Shown in pieces: positions 8,317-17,204 of a DNA stretch of 61,857 bases. Each line of letters begins with the position of its first letter. Within the stretch, counting starts at the first letter, position 1. A program made the translations under genes and the position numbers. Below the pieces are notes generated by a model that made no database searches, was not told where the DNA came from, and saw only the letters and a list, made by a program, of their open reading frames with translations. The stretch lies in contig JARKUF010000019.1 of assembly GCA_029974015.1 (NCBI GenBank), forward strand, positions 74,219 through 136,075, read 5' to 3'. The stretch comes from Spirochaetota bacterium. GTDB taxonomy: Bacteria; Spirochaetota; UBA4802; JAGODF01.

Positions 8317-9741
8317 ATGAGCGCCATTTTCGACAAAAGCACACCCGGGAAAAGCGCCTTCCCCGTGCCGCAATACGATATCCCGGACTTCGACCCCGTT
8401 CCGGAAAGGTTTCTGGGCGGGCCCCCGGACCTCATCGACGTCGATGAGGCAGACGTGGTGAGGCACTACACGAACCTGTCGCACATGAACTTCAGCGTGG
8501 ACACCCAGATGTACCCCCTGGGAAGCTGTACCATGAAATACAATCCGAAGATGAACGAACGCCTTGCGTCGCTTCCGGGTTTCGCGGATCTCCATCCCCT
8601 TTCGGGGGACGCCTGCTCCCAGGGGGCCCTGCGCCTCATGCACGACCTCGCGCGGTATCTCGCGGAGATCACGGGAATGTACGAGTTCTCCCTGGCCCCG
8701 GCGGCCGGGGCCCATGGCGAGCTTTCAAGCGTCATGATCATCAAGAAATATTTCCAGGAGCACGGGGAACGCCGGACCACGGTCCTCATCCCCGACTCGG
8801 CCCACGGAACCAACCCGGCCTCCGTGGCAATGTGCGGCTTCGAAGTGAAGGAAGTCCCTTCGACGCCGGAGGGTGATGTGGATATCGCCGCCCTCGAATT
8901 GATGGTTGATGAAAACGTCGCCGCCATGATGCTCACGAGTCCCAACACCCTGGGACTCTTCGACAGAAACATCCGCCGCATCGCCGATGTCCTCCACGGG
9001 GCGGGGGCGTTTTTTTACTGCGACGGCGCCAACCTCAATGCTCTCATGGGGATAACCCGCATGGGAGAGATGGGGTTCGATTTAATGCACGTTAACCTGC
9101 ACAAGACCTTCTCCACCCCCCACGGAGGGGGCGGTCCGGGCGCGGGCCCCATCGGTGTCGTTGAAAAGCTTGCCAAATATCTTCCGGTCCCACGGGTCAT
9201 CCTGGAGGGCGATACCTACCGCCTCGACACAGGGTATCCTTCATCCATAGGGAGGGTGCATTCTTTTTACGGCAATTTCCTGGTCTGTGTGCGGGCCTAT
9301 GCCTACCTGCGCCGCCTCGGGGCGGAGGGACTGCGCGCCACTTCCGAAACCGCCGTCCTTAACGCCAATTATCTCCTCGCAAAACTCAAAGGCGCCTTCC
9401 ATCTTCCGGTGGACCGCCTCTGCAAACACGAGTTCGTCCTGAGCGACAGGGGCCTCCCCAACGGCGTTACCGCCAACGACGTGGCCAAGCGCATCCTCGA
9501 TTACGGCTTCCACGCCCCTACGGTCTATTTCCCACTCCTCGTGGAGGGGGCAATAATGGTGGAACCGACGGAAACGGAGTCCAGGGAAACCCTTGACGCT
9601 TTCGCCGACGCCATGCTCGCCATCCGCGCAGAGGCCGACAAAGACCCGGACCTCGTGAAGAAAGCGCCCCACTGCGCGCCGGTAAAGAGAGTAGACGCCG
9701 TAACTGCGGCACGAAGGCCCGTGCTCAAATGGGACGACTGA
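8317..9741 (+). CDS. gcvPB: Glycine dehydrogenase (decarboxylating) subunit 2
   Basis: This 474-residue protein is the PLP-binding half of the split P protein. The PLP lysine is K263 in MHVNLHKTFSTPHGGGGPG, and DSAHGTNPASV and FDRNIR are also typical. The ATG follows the gcvPA stop by 1 bp and the last 13 bp overlap lipA, so the four genes should be one message. GcvT, the T protein that completes the reaction with tetrahydrofolate, is not in this cluster and must be encoded elsewhere for the system to work. Confidence 0.96.
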   Translation: MSAIFDKSTPGKSAFPVPQYDIPDFDPVPERFLGGPPDLIDVDEADVVRHYTNLSHMNFSVDTQMYPLGSCTMKYNPKMNERLASLPGFADLHPLSGDACSQGALRLMHDLARYLAEITGMYEFSLAPAAGAHGELSSVMIIKKYFQEHGERRTTVLIPDSAHGTNPASVAMCGFEVKEVPSTPEGDVDIAALELMVDENVAAMMLTSPNTLGLFDRNIRRIADVLHGAGAFFYCDGANLNALMGITRMGEMGFDLMHVNLHKTFSTPHGGGGPGAGPIGVVEKLAKYLPVPRVILEGDTYRLDTGYPSSIGRVHSFYGNFLVCVRAYAYLRRLGAEGLRATSETAVLNANYLLAKLKGAFHLPVDRLCKHEFVLSDRGLPNGVTANDVAKRILDYGFHAPTVYFPLLVEGAIMVEPTETESRETLDAFADAMLAIRAEADKDPDLVKKAPHCAPVKRVDAVTAARRPVLKWDD

Positions 9742-10583
9742 AGCGTCAAATCCCGGACTGGGTCCGCTTCACAATACCCGGAGGCGGGAGCTATGCCTCC
9801 GTGAAAAACACAGTACGCGAACTGCGCCTCCACACCGTCTGCACGGAGGCGCGGTGCCCCAATATTGGCGAATGCCTCCGCGCCGGGACCGCCACTTTTC
9901 TTATCCTTGGCAAGATCTGCACTCGAAACTGCCGTTATTGCGCCGTTGCAAAGGGCGTACCGGCGCCTGTCGATGACGGCGAACCCCGGAGAATCGGAGA
10001 GGCCGTGGCCCGGCTGAAAATGGACTTCGCCGTCATCACCTCGGTGACGAGGGACGACCTTCCCGACGGCGGCGCCTCAAACTTCGCACGGGTCATCGAC
10101 GAGATACGAAAACAGAGTCCCGAAACGGGGACCGAGGTCCTGGTCCCGGATTTTTTGCGAAGCGCCCCGGGCTCCTCCGGGGCGGTCATTGAAAAGCGTC
10201 CCGACGTGTTCAATCACAATATCGAAGTGGCGCGGCCGCTCTTTAACTCCCTCAGGCCCCTGGGGGATTATAGCCAGTCCTTAGGCCTCCTCGAACGCGC
10301 CGCCCGCGCGGGGCTTACGGTGAAGTCGGGCCTCATGGCGGGGTTAGGCGAGACGATGGAGGACATACGAAACACCCTCCGCGAGCTTCGCGAAGCGGGG
10401 TGTACGGTATTCACGGCGGGGCAGTATCTCCAATCCCACAGGAACGCGTTCCCCGTAGTAAAGTATTATCGTCCGGAAGAATTCAGGGAGATAGAGGAGA
10501 TGGCCCTCGGAATGGGGTTTGAAAAGGCCAGGTGTGCCCCCCTGGTGCGAAGCTCCTATCGCGCCGCGGAGCTATCCCGATAA
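9729..10583 (+). CDS. lipA: Lipoyl synthase
   Basis: LipA inserts two sulfurs into octanoyl chains on carrier proteins such as GcvH. The auxiliary cluster motif C38-x4-C43-x5-C49 and the radical SAM motif C64-x3-C68-x2-C71 are both present, and RSSYRA near the C-terminus holds the expected serine ligand. The 284-residue length is normal. Its position at the end of the gcv operon, overlapping gcvPB by 13 bp, links lipoyl supply to GcvH maturation. Its stop directly abuts the stop of the convergent HD-GYP gene, leaving no room for an intergenic terminator. Confidence 0.96.
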   Translation: MGRLKRQIPDWVRFTIPGGGSYASVKNTVRELRLHTVCTEARCPNIGECLRAGTATFLILGKICTRNCRYCAVAKGVPAPVDDGEPRRIGEAVARLKMDFAVITSVTRDDLPDGGASNFARVIDEIRKQSPETGTEVLVPDFLRSAPGSSGAVIEKRPDVFNHNIEVARPLFNSLRPLGDYSQSLGLLERAARAGLTVKSGLMAGLGETMEDIRNTLRELREAGCTVFTAGQYLQSHRNAFPVVKYYRPEEFREIEEMALGMGFEKARCAPLVRSSYRAAELSR

Positions 10584-11774
10584 TTAAAGAATTCCTCTCT
10601 CCTTCAGCTTGAATCGGATGGAGCGAATTTGCGTCTGGTTGTTGACCACCTTCGTGATATGCCTTTTTGTATCAATAGCGAGGTCCACTTCCCGGGGCTG
10701 GGAATAAAAATTTACAGAGATAGTTTTAACGGCCCTGACGAACCGGCAAAACACCAGGAGCCGGGGTTTTAGGATGCTCTCCAATCCCTCGCTCTTCACC
10801 AGCGCGAGTTCCTGCGTATTGAGTTCGCATATTTCGTGTATTTCCCAGAATGGCCCTTCTTGATTGAGGACCCTCCCCAGGCTATTGACGAAGCCCCAGA
10901 CCAGAGGATAGTCAAAGTGAGTGCCGCCTGAGTTAAGAATCGCTTTCAGGGCGTTCCGGGGAGACATGGCGTCCTTCCGAAAGGGGCGGACGGAGGTGAG
11001 GGCATCGTAAATATCGCAGATGGACACTATCTTGGGAAATTCCGGAAGATGTTCATAAGGAAGCTCAAAGTATCCGCGATTGTTGAATTTTTCGTGATGG
11101 AACAAAATCGACTGCAATAGAACCGGATTGTCGCCCGCAATCTGCTTCACAATCTCGTACCCGAGCTGGGGATGGCGCTTGATCTTCTGGAACTCAGTCA
11201 CATCAAGCACACCTTTTTTGTTGAGAAGCTGTGGGTCAATTCGGCGCTGGCCGATATCGTGAAGATAGGCCCCCATGGTGAGGGACTTCATATCATCCTG
11301 TTTGAACCTTCCCTGGAGCCTGGCAAATACCGCCGAGAGGACCCCGACGTTCACCGAGTGATTATAGAGGTACTCGTCGAAATCTTTTAGGTCTTTAAGG
11401 AGGGTAATGATCTCGATGTCCGAACCGCTTATATCGTTGAGGATGTCCTCCACAAGTTTTTCCGCGTTATGAAACGTTGTTTTGCTCATCTTGTCGGATT
11501 TGGATATCTCCCCGATGATTTCCCGCGACATATTGTAGGCGAGCTTCATCCTGAAAGGCGGGATGACCGCCTTGCCCCCCGTCTCAGTGTAGAAGACATA
11601 ACGTCCGTGCCTTTCCTTAAATCTTGTGATAAGTTCGCCGGTAAGGGGAGTGCGGGCATCAAGAATTTTTTCGCCCTCAGGGGAAAAGAGGGGATAGATG
11701 AAACTCACGCCCTCATTAATGTAATTGAGATCAATTTTTACCTTGTTTACATTCATTTCCGTTTTCCATAACAT
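10584..11774 (-). CDS. HD-GYP-like domain protein with an altered GYP motif
   Basis: The 396-residue protein has an N-terminal region of about 120 residues without a clear family, then an HD domain: H139, the HD pair in LHDIG (171-175), H201 and HHEKFNNRGYFELPYEHLP (226-244). HD-GYP proteins hydrolyse cyclic di-GMP; here the GYP signature reads GYF and the adjacent DG is NR, so the activity may be changed. The C-terminal 100 residues form a strand-rich region that may be sensory. It is convergent with lipA. The start may instead be the ATG at 11756; neither has a strong ribosome-binding site. Confidence 0.82.
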   Translation of the reverse strand: MLWKTEMNVNKVKIDLNYINEGVSFIYPLFSPEGEKILDARTPLTGELITRFKERHGRYVFYTETGGKAVIPPFRMKLAYNMSREIIGEISKSDKMSKTTFHNAEKLVEDILNDISGSDIEIITLLKDLKDFDEYLYNHSVNVGVLSAVFARLQGRFKQDDMKSLTMGAYLHDIGQRRIDPQLLNKKGVLDVTEFQKIKRHPQLGYEIVKQIAGDNPVLLQSILFHHEKFNNRGYFELPYEHLPEFPKIVSICDIYDALTSVRPFRKDAMSPRNALKAILNSGGTHFDYPLVWGFVNSLGRVLNQEGPFWEIHEICELNTQELALVKSEGLESILKPRLLVFCRFVRAVKTISVNFYSQPREVDLAIDTKRHITKVVNNQTQIRSIRFKLKERGIL

Positions 11775-12055
11775 TCATGGATTCATTCATCGGGTAAAAA
11801 TGTTCACAAGTCACTCCACATCGCCCCGGAGCGAAGGGGAACCTCCGAAGAGCGCTCGACCGACTCTCAGATAGAACATATCATCTCATGGAAATCAAGG
11901 CATTTTTCCGCCTTCTTAGGAATACATCCCCTGAAGCGCACAATACGAAGCGGAGCGCCACACAATTGGGGATAGGGCTTGATGCGGCAGGGGCGGTTCG
12001 GATAGAAATATATCCATCGCCGCACCAGTCTTTTTGCAAATTATCTGGCGGCGGC

Positions 12056-13063
12056 TCAATCCGCTCTTTCAGCTTTTTGTGCCTCCAGGCGTATCATCGC
12101 CACGACGATCAAGGCGCCGACGATGAAGGCGGCAAGGGTGGAGACTTCATTGCTTCCAAATGAGCCAGGAAGCCTGTTGGCGAGATATACCGTCCGGGAC
12201 CCTACCATGAGCGAATGTTTGAACGGCCATATCACCCAGAGGGAACCGAGGACCAGCCCCAGAAGAAAACCCATGGTGGGATCGTACAACCTGCGCAGAA
12301 GGAAGTGGAGGAACCTCGTGAAGGCGACAATGCCTCCGAGGCACCCTGCGGCAAAGACGGCCAGGACCGGCAGGTCCAGGGTGGCGACGGCCCTGAGGAC
12401 GTCGAAATACCCCCCCATGAGAAGGAGCACGAAGGACCCGCTTATGCCCGGAAGTATCATGGCCGATATCGCGATTGCGCCCGAGAGAAAGAGGTACACA
12501 AATCTCCCGGCGCTGTACGTCGAAACGGCGGCGCCTTCCTCCGTGACAGTTTGTGCTGCCGCCATGTTTCCCGCTCCGGCCTTCTGTATGAGATCATCCG
12601 GCGAAGAAAGCTGTGATATGGCGATAATGGCAATGGCGGCGACGAGGATGGCCGCCAGGGCCGGAAAGGATTTCTTTTTGATGAGCGCCCATGGCGTCCA
12701 GGCGGACACGAGGACCAGGCCGAAGAAAAACCCATAGATGGGATCGTGGTGGGTTTCCAGAAGATACGACATCACCTTCGCCAGAGCGCCTATGGAGATT
12801 AACGCCCCAATGAGTATTTTCATGAGAAAGGGGCCTTCGATCCTCTCAAACTCCCTGAGGAACCCGGCTATATGTTCTTTTTTGCACGTCAGGGCCCTGA
12901 TGAATGACATGACTGTAGCGCCGGAAATATTGTTGATGCCTCCAATCAGGCGCTCGTAAAAACCCAGGACCAGGGCCATGGTGCCACCGGACACGCCGGG
13001 TATGATATTCGCCACTCCCACAACCATGCCGCTAGCAATGTCCCGAAGATGCTGTTTCATCAT
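12056..13063 (-). CDS. DUF368 family membrane transporter (PopT-like)
   Basis: The protein has 335 residues and about eight to nine hydrophobic segments. The N-terminal motif GMVVGVANIIPGVSGGTMALVLGFYERLI and its repeat ALILPGISGSFVLLLMGGYFDVL are hallmarks of the DUF368 family. Family members have been linked to the return of undecaprenyl phosphate across the inner membrane; that role is carried over here, not shown. AAGGTGG lies before the tandem ATGs at 13063 and 13060. The gene is divergent from mlaD-like gene 13271-13948. Confidence 0.9.
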   Translation of the reverse strand: MMKQHLRDIASGMVVGVANIIPGVSGGTMALVLGFYERLIGGINNISGATVMSFIRALTCKKEHIAGFLREFERIEGPFLMKILIGALISIGALAKVMSYLLETHHDPIYGFFFGLVLVSAWTPWALIKKKSFPALAAILVAAIAIIAISQLSSPDDLIQKAGAGNMAAAQTVTEEGAAVSTYSAGRFVYLFLSGAIAISAMILPGISGSFVLLLMGGYFDVLRAVATLDLPVLAVFAAGCLGGIVAFTRFLHFLLRRLYDPTMGFLLGLVLGSLWVIWPFKHSLMVGSRTVYLANRLPGSFGSNEVSTLAAFIVGALIVVAMIRLEAQKAERAD

Positions 13064-13270
13064 GCCCCACCTTACGTCCGAAGATGCCGACGCCCTCCGC
13101 TTATTGGAAGCCCCTTATCGCCCTCCCCCCTCTCCCTGTCAACGCGCTTTTTCCCCGGCTGCCAGGACCTCCGCCCCGGGTAAAGGTAAAGCGACAAGGA
13201 TTTTCTGCTTGATTTTATTACCGGTACAGAATACGCAAGATATACGCGTCCCTTCGGATGCAAGAATCCT

Positions 13271-13948
13271 ATGAGATTTGAAAAAAACGAATTCCGCGTC
13301 GCCGTATTCATACTGATACCGGCGGTCCTGCTTCTTCTCTTCGTCATGGTGAAGCTCGGCTATTCCATAGCGAGTTCCACCATGGACATCTATCTGAAGG
13401 TTGACAATATATCCGCCATCAAGAAGGGAAGCGCCGTAAAAATCAAGGGGTACACTATCGGGCGCGTCGTGGAGATAATCCCGGTCTACGAGCCGGCCCT
13501 TCATTTCCTGGCAGTCATGCGCATCAACCGCGACGTGGCGATCTACGAAAACTGCACCGCCATCATCCAAAACCAGAACATCATCGGGGACCCCGTCATT
13601 GAAATACAAAACCCTGAAACCATTACCGCAACCCTTGGAGAGGGCGCTGTAATCGAGGGGACCGAGTACGCTAACCTCGAGGCCCTTCTTCAGAACATCA
13701 ACGAACTGGTAGTGGCCGTCAATAATGTCGCTTCTAACCTGACCGAAATTACCTCGGAGAGCAAAGGAAACATCCGAAACCTCCTGGGCAATCTGGCCTC
13801 GTCGGCCAACACCTTCAGCACCATGCTCGCAAGCTCTCAGAAGGACATCTTAGAAACCCTTTCCACTTTCCGAAAGACCGCAAAAACCATGGAGGAGATT
13901 TCAGTAGAGCTTAAGAAACATCCGGTGAAGTTCCTCTTCAAGAAGTAA
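13271..13948 (+). CDS. MlaD/MCE-domain lipid transport protein
   Basis: The 225-residue protein has one N-terminal membrane helix (about residues 11-32) followed by an MCE domain: MDIYLKVDNISAIKKGSAVKIKGYTIGRV and NQNIIGDPVIEI are typical. A helical C-terminus follows. MCE proteins form periplasmic rings that carry phospholipids between membranes, normally with an MlaE permease and MlaF ATPase. Neither is next to it, so its partners must be elsewhere. The ribosome-binding site is weak. The gene is followed by a hairpin repeat and the VapBC pair. Confidence 0.85.
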   Translation: MRFEKNEFRVAVFILIPAVLLLLFVMVKLGYSIASSTMDIYLKVDNISAIKKGSAVKIKGYTIGRVVEIIPVYEPALHFLAVMRINRDVAIYENCTAIIQNQNIIGDPVIEIQNPETITATLGEGAVIEGTEYANLEALLQNINELVVAVNNVASNLTEITSESKGNIRNLLGNLASSANTFSTMLASSQKDILETLSTFRKTAKTMEEISVELKKHPVKFLFKK

Positions 13949-13995
13949 GGCCTCGACTTTCGCCGTTTTCCATTCCAGCGCACTATCTTAAAAAG

Positions 13996-14037
13996 ATTGC
14001 GTTTTCCCACCCGCCTCTGGCAGGTGGGAAAACCTGA
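13996..14037. repeat. Dispersed hairpin repeat, copy a
   Basis: GTTTTCCCACC (14001-14011) pairs perfectly with 14023-14033, followed by AACCTGATTA. It belongs to the window-wide repeat family described in the findings; its flanks are diverged. Lying between mlaD and the vapC end, it could also act as a terminator. Confidence 0.6.
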
Positions 14038-14073
14038 TTATTATAAGTCGGTATTCTTCACTGCCGGTTGAAA

Positions 14074-14496
14074 TTAAATATAAGGGTTGATAATTGTAAG
14101 AGCGTCATCGATAACCTGACCAGGCTGCAGGTCTTCAGAGTATAAAACATTACATCCGGCATTGAATGCTGTAGCAATAATGAGGCAGTCCCAGAATCCG
14201 TATTTATATCTCTCCTTTATTCTGAGCGCACGTATAATATCAGTGGTATCAATTCTGATTATCGCGTTTTCCGGAAATGTGTTGATGAATCTTTCAATTT
14301 TCTCCAATGGAATTCCAGGTACAATTTTCTTCTCTGCTATGTTGCAAAACTCACCCAGTACCTGTGTGCTGATAAAATAAATGTCACTTATAAATATTTT
14401 AGAGATTAAATCCTGAGAAATCATTCTCTTGGATTCATTTTCTTTATCAAAACCGTAAACAATCACGTTTGTGTCAATAAAGCATTTACCTATCAT
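14074..14496 (-). CDS. vapC: VapC-type PIN-domain toxin
   Basis: The 140-residue PIN-domain protein carries the acidic residues expected of a VapC ribonuclease: D8 in FIDTN, E49 in VLGEF, D103 in FWDCLI and D122 in YSEDL. VapC toxins cut specific RNAs when released from their antitoxin. The start overlaps the end of the upstream small gene by 11 bp, the usual antitoxin-toxin arrangement. Both genes are clearly more AT-rich than their neighbours, which suggests recent transfer. Confidence 0.88.
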   Translation of the reverse strand: MIGKCFIDTNVIVYGFDKENESKRMISQDLISKIFISDIYFISTQVLGEFCNIAEKKIVPGIPLEKIERFINTFPENAIIRIDTTDIIRALRIKERYKYGFWDCLIIATAFNAGCNVLYSEDLQPGQVIDDALTIINPYI

Positions 14497-14701
14497 GGAT
14501 TTCTTCTCTGGTCCATTTTTTCACAGAACCTGAACATTCATTAATAATTCTTAATGCTTCATCTCTATAATTATTTTTATTAGATGAAGAGTTTTCATCG
14601 ATCAGTATTATAATTTCAGCTTTCCGGCCTATATATCTTCTCAGGCCATTTATTTGAAGATTGTCTGATTCTATTCTTTTGATAATCTTTAAAGCGTTCA
14701 T
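14486..14701 (-). CDS. Antitoxin partner of the PIN toxin
   Basis: This 71-residue protein precedes and overlaps the PIN toxin by 11 bp. It starts MNALKIIKRIESDNLQINGL; the GRKAEIIILID segment in the middle resembles the hydrophobic strand of short antitoxins of PIN toxins, and the C-terminus (KKWTREEIHD) is the likely toxin-binding tail. I cannot name its DNA-binding fold. It is AT-rich like the toxin. Confidence 0.72.
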   Translation of the reverse strand: MNALKIIKRIESDNLQINGLRRYIGRKAEIIILIDENSSSNKNNYRDEALRIINECSGSVKKWTREEIHDR

Positions 14702-15170
14702 TGTGTTCTCCTGAAAAACATCAAGTTGACTGAAAAGTCCCCAGTAGTGATAAACTCGAACCTGTGTACTGTAAAAACACTATTACGAGGAAAAATCAAG
14801 CATAATCCTGTAAAACACAATTATTAGAGGTTGCCTGATCTGAGTAAACCACCGGCTTAGCCGGTGTGGCTGTATGCACTGCAACCAACTCCAAAACAAC
14901 CGCGGCATAGCTTCTGCCCACGGAGGTCCGGGTGGAGGAAACGTCATCCATGATGACGCAGCTTATACCCGACGGCTCCTTCCTTACCACAGCAAAAAAG
15001 AGGCGATTGACGATGTATCACCGGTGCATCCGCAGGAAAAGTCCTGGAGGCAGTTCGTTACATCGGAGGTAGGCCGGCACGTGGTGCTTAGAGTATAGTA
15101 TCGGAATAAAGTTAAGCTCAGCGGAAAAGAAATCCCTTTACTTTTTCTACCGGCATGTAATCTTACAGCA
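14702..15170. other. Intergenic region with possible IS200/IS605 remnant
   Basis: The 469-bp gap upstream of the antitoxin holds a hairpin CACCGGC-TTA-GCCGGTG at 14850-14866, of the kind found at IS200/IS605 ends. Next to it, on the minus strand at about 14870-15000, is a short open stretch (DDVSSTRTSVGRSY) that loosely resembles a TnpB C-terminal tail. At about 14797-14840 is a decayed copy of the flank of the dispersed repeat family. I see no intact gene. The IS reading is weak. Confidence 0.3.
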
Positions 15171-16040
15171 ATGCCATTTTTTTCAATAATACTGCCCACA
15201 TATAACCGTGCCGGACTTCTGCGCAGGGCCGTGGAATCCGTGCTGGAGCAGACATTCCGGGACTTCGAGCTCATCGTAGTGGATGACGGCTCCACTGACG
15301 ACACGCCGCAAATTATGGAAGAATACCGCCTGTCCCTGCGGTACCTCCGCCAGGAAAACCGGGGCGTGAGCGCGGCGCGGAACCTCGGTATCGCCCATTC
15401 GTCATCACCCCGGGTGGCCTTCCTCGACTCCGACGACTATTGGCTCCCCGGGAAGCTCGAGGCCCACAGGCGATTTATCGACGACCATCCTTCCATAAGG
15501 TTCCATCAAACGGAAGAGATCTGGGTGCGGCAGGGACGGCGGGTGAACCCCATGAAAAAACACGCGAAACCGGAAGGCGATATCTTCCTCCCCTCCCTTC
15601 ACCTCTGCCTGGTGAGCCCCTCCTGCGTGTGCATGGACCGCTCCCTTTTTGACGACTTCGGTCTTTTCGATGAAAACCTTCCCGCCTGCGAGGATTACGA
15701 CCTCTGGCTCCGCATCGCATGGAAGGAGAGGGCGGGACTGGTTCCGGAACCCCTCACGGTAAAACACGGCGGCCATGAGGACCAGCTCTCCCGGCGTTTC
15801 TGGGGGATGGACCGCTTTCGGGTCTACTCCATCTGCCGTCTCCTGGCGTCACGGGGAGATGCAATGCCGGAGCGCTACCGGGAAGAAGCTGTCCGTGTGG
15901 CGAAAGAAAAGTGTATGATACTTCTTGGAGGGGCTCGTCGCCGGGAACGCGTTGAATTCACCCGGGAGTTGGAAAGCATTATTGAATGGCTGGATCGCGG
16001 TAGCTATAGCAGTAAAGATTTTGCGCCCCTCTTAGCATGA
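15171..16040 (+). CDS. Family 2 glycosyltransferase
   Basis: The 289-residue protein has a GT-A fold typical of family 2: FSIILPTYNRAGLLRRAVESVLEQ at the N-terminus, VVDDGSTDDTPQIM, SAARNLGIAHS and the LDSDDYW metal/nucleotide-binding motif. The DENLPACEDYDLWLRI segment is the usual acceptor-side motif. It should transfer a sugar from a nucleotide sugar to an unknown acceptor, perhaps a surface glycan. The 3' end overlaps the convergent gene by 62 bp. It has no other glycan genes around it. Confidence 0.9.
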   Translation: MPFFSIILPTYNRAGLLRRAVESVLEQTFRDFELIVVDDGSTDDTPQIMEEYRLSLRYLRQENRGVSAARNLGIAHSSSPRVAFLDSDDYWLPGKLEAHRRFIDDHPSIRFHQTEEIWVRQGRRVNPMKKHAKPEGDIFLPSLHLCLVSPSCVCMDRSLFDDFGLFDENLPACEDYDLWLRIAWKERAGLVPEPLTVKHGGHEDQLSRRFWGMDRFRVYSICRLLASRGDAMPERYREEAVRVAKEKCMILLGGARRRERVEFTRELESIIEWLDRGSYSSKDFAPLLA

Positions 16041-17079
16041 GATAGCGCTCTCCCAGCGCGCAGTCTAAAAACGGTTCCTCCATTATGGTGCGGGAAAAAA
16101 GCACCTGACCCGATTTCTTCAACAGAAAAAACTGGGCCCCTCCCTTTTCACGGCTGTACGCCACTGCGTACAGACCGTTGCGGTAATCGATTGCCGCGTG
16201 TCCTGCGCGGCGTTCAGGCACCCTGAGGTCCAGGTCCGTATCGCAGTCGCGGTCGGTCACGACGAACCTGTTCAGCTCAAGGAATGCCATATCTCCGCGG
16301 GAATTCACCGCCATGGGAATGCGTGACAGATGGACCGATGCCAGGGCCAGCTCTTCAAAAGAACCGTCCAAAGAACCGCTCTTCACCCGACAGAGGCGAA
16401 TACGGTCCTTTCCGGAGCCGCCGTAGTGTACGGCGAGATATTCGCCTCCTGGGCTCACGGCAAGCCCCTTGATTAAATTTCCTTCCGGCGCGTTCCCCTT
16501 AATGATCAGGGCCCCGGTCCCGTCCAGGAGATAATAACTGCCGTCGAGAAACCCGGCGGCGCCGTGGTCCGTTCCTTTTGCGAAGGCGATGATAGTACAG
16601 AACCTGCCCGATATCGATTTGACCCCGGTCAAAGCGCCGTGAAAATCGACGAGGCGGATGCGGCTCTGGTCGCCATTGAGGAGTAAAATCAATTTCGAAT
16701 TATGTGATAGAAACGGATATTCCAGGGACTTCAACTTCCAGAAACGTTCGCCTCCGATGCCGTAAAAATCCACGAAGCGCCCTACCCTGTCGTACCTTGC
16801 GACATACCCTCCTTCGCCGCTCGGAGCGGCGAGCCTTTCCCCGGTAATAAACTTGGCCGAAAGCGTACCGGCGGCATTGATGCGATACACAGCCTCCGCC
16901 GTCTCTATCGGAGGAAGAAACTCCGCCTTCAAGGCGGAATTCGGCGATGCCTCGATTCCGTCAGGGGCGTTCACGGCGCCATGCCATTCAGGGTGCATCA
17001 CGAAACCGCCGGCAGGTTTCATAAAGGGAAGCAGGCCTATAAGCATGCCCGCGATGAGACCGAGAAAAAAATATTTCAT
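15979..17079 (-). CDS. Secreted or membrane-anchored beta-propeller-like protein
   Basis: The 366-residue protein starts with a hydrophobic segment (MKYFFLGLIAGMLIGLLPFM) acting as a signal or anchor. The rest is strand-rich, with repeats of the type GLAVSPGGEYLAVHYGG and RIRLCRVKSG, similar to WD40/propeller blades. I chose the ATG at 17079, which follows GGAAAGGT by 8 bases. The stop lies inside the end of the convergent glycosyltransferase gene, a long 62-bp overlap. No family name can be given. Confidence 0.65.
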   Translation of the reverse strand: MKYFFLGLIAGMLIGLLPFMKPAGGFVMHPEWHGAVNAPDGIEASPNSALKAEFLPPIETAEAVYRINAAGTLSAKFITGERLAAPSGEGGYVARYDRVGRFVDFYGIGGERFWKLKSLEYPFLSHNSKLILLLNGDQSRIRLVDFHGALTGVKSISGRFCTIIAFAKGTDHGAAGFLDGSYYLLDGTGALIIKGNAPEGNLIKGLAVSPGGEYLAVHYGGSGKDRIRLCRVKSGSLDGSFEELALASVHLSRIPMAVNSRGDMAFLELNRFVVTDRDCDTDLDLRVPERRAGHAAIDYRNGLYAVAYSREKGGAQFFLLKKSGQVLFSRTIMEEPFLDCALGERYLMLRGAQNLYCYSYRDPAIQ

Positions 17080-17154
17080 TTTGAATACCTTTCCGACTAT
17101 TCGGAAATCCTCTTTATACAAGGGAAGTCTAAAAAGAGAGCTATCATAAAACCA

Positions 17155-17190
17155 GGTTTTACCGCCCGCCCAAAGCGGGCAAGAAAACAT
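17155..17190. repeat. Dispersed hairpin repeat, copy b
   Basis: The core GCCCGC (17164-17169) pairs with GCGGGC (17175-17180), framed by GGTTTT and GAAAAC. It lies between the propeller-like gene and the end of the sigma factor gene and may end sigma factor transcription. Confidence 0.6.
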
Positions 17191-17204
17191 ATACTAAAAG
17201 CCCG

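Noticed and set aside
11888..12163. 91-residue plus-strand frame between the HD-GYP-like and DUF368 genes
   Set aside because: It has no ribosome-binding site, runs over the DUF368 stop codon and resembles no protein.
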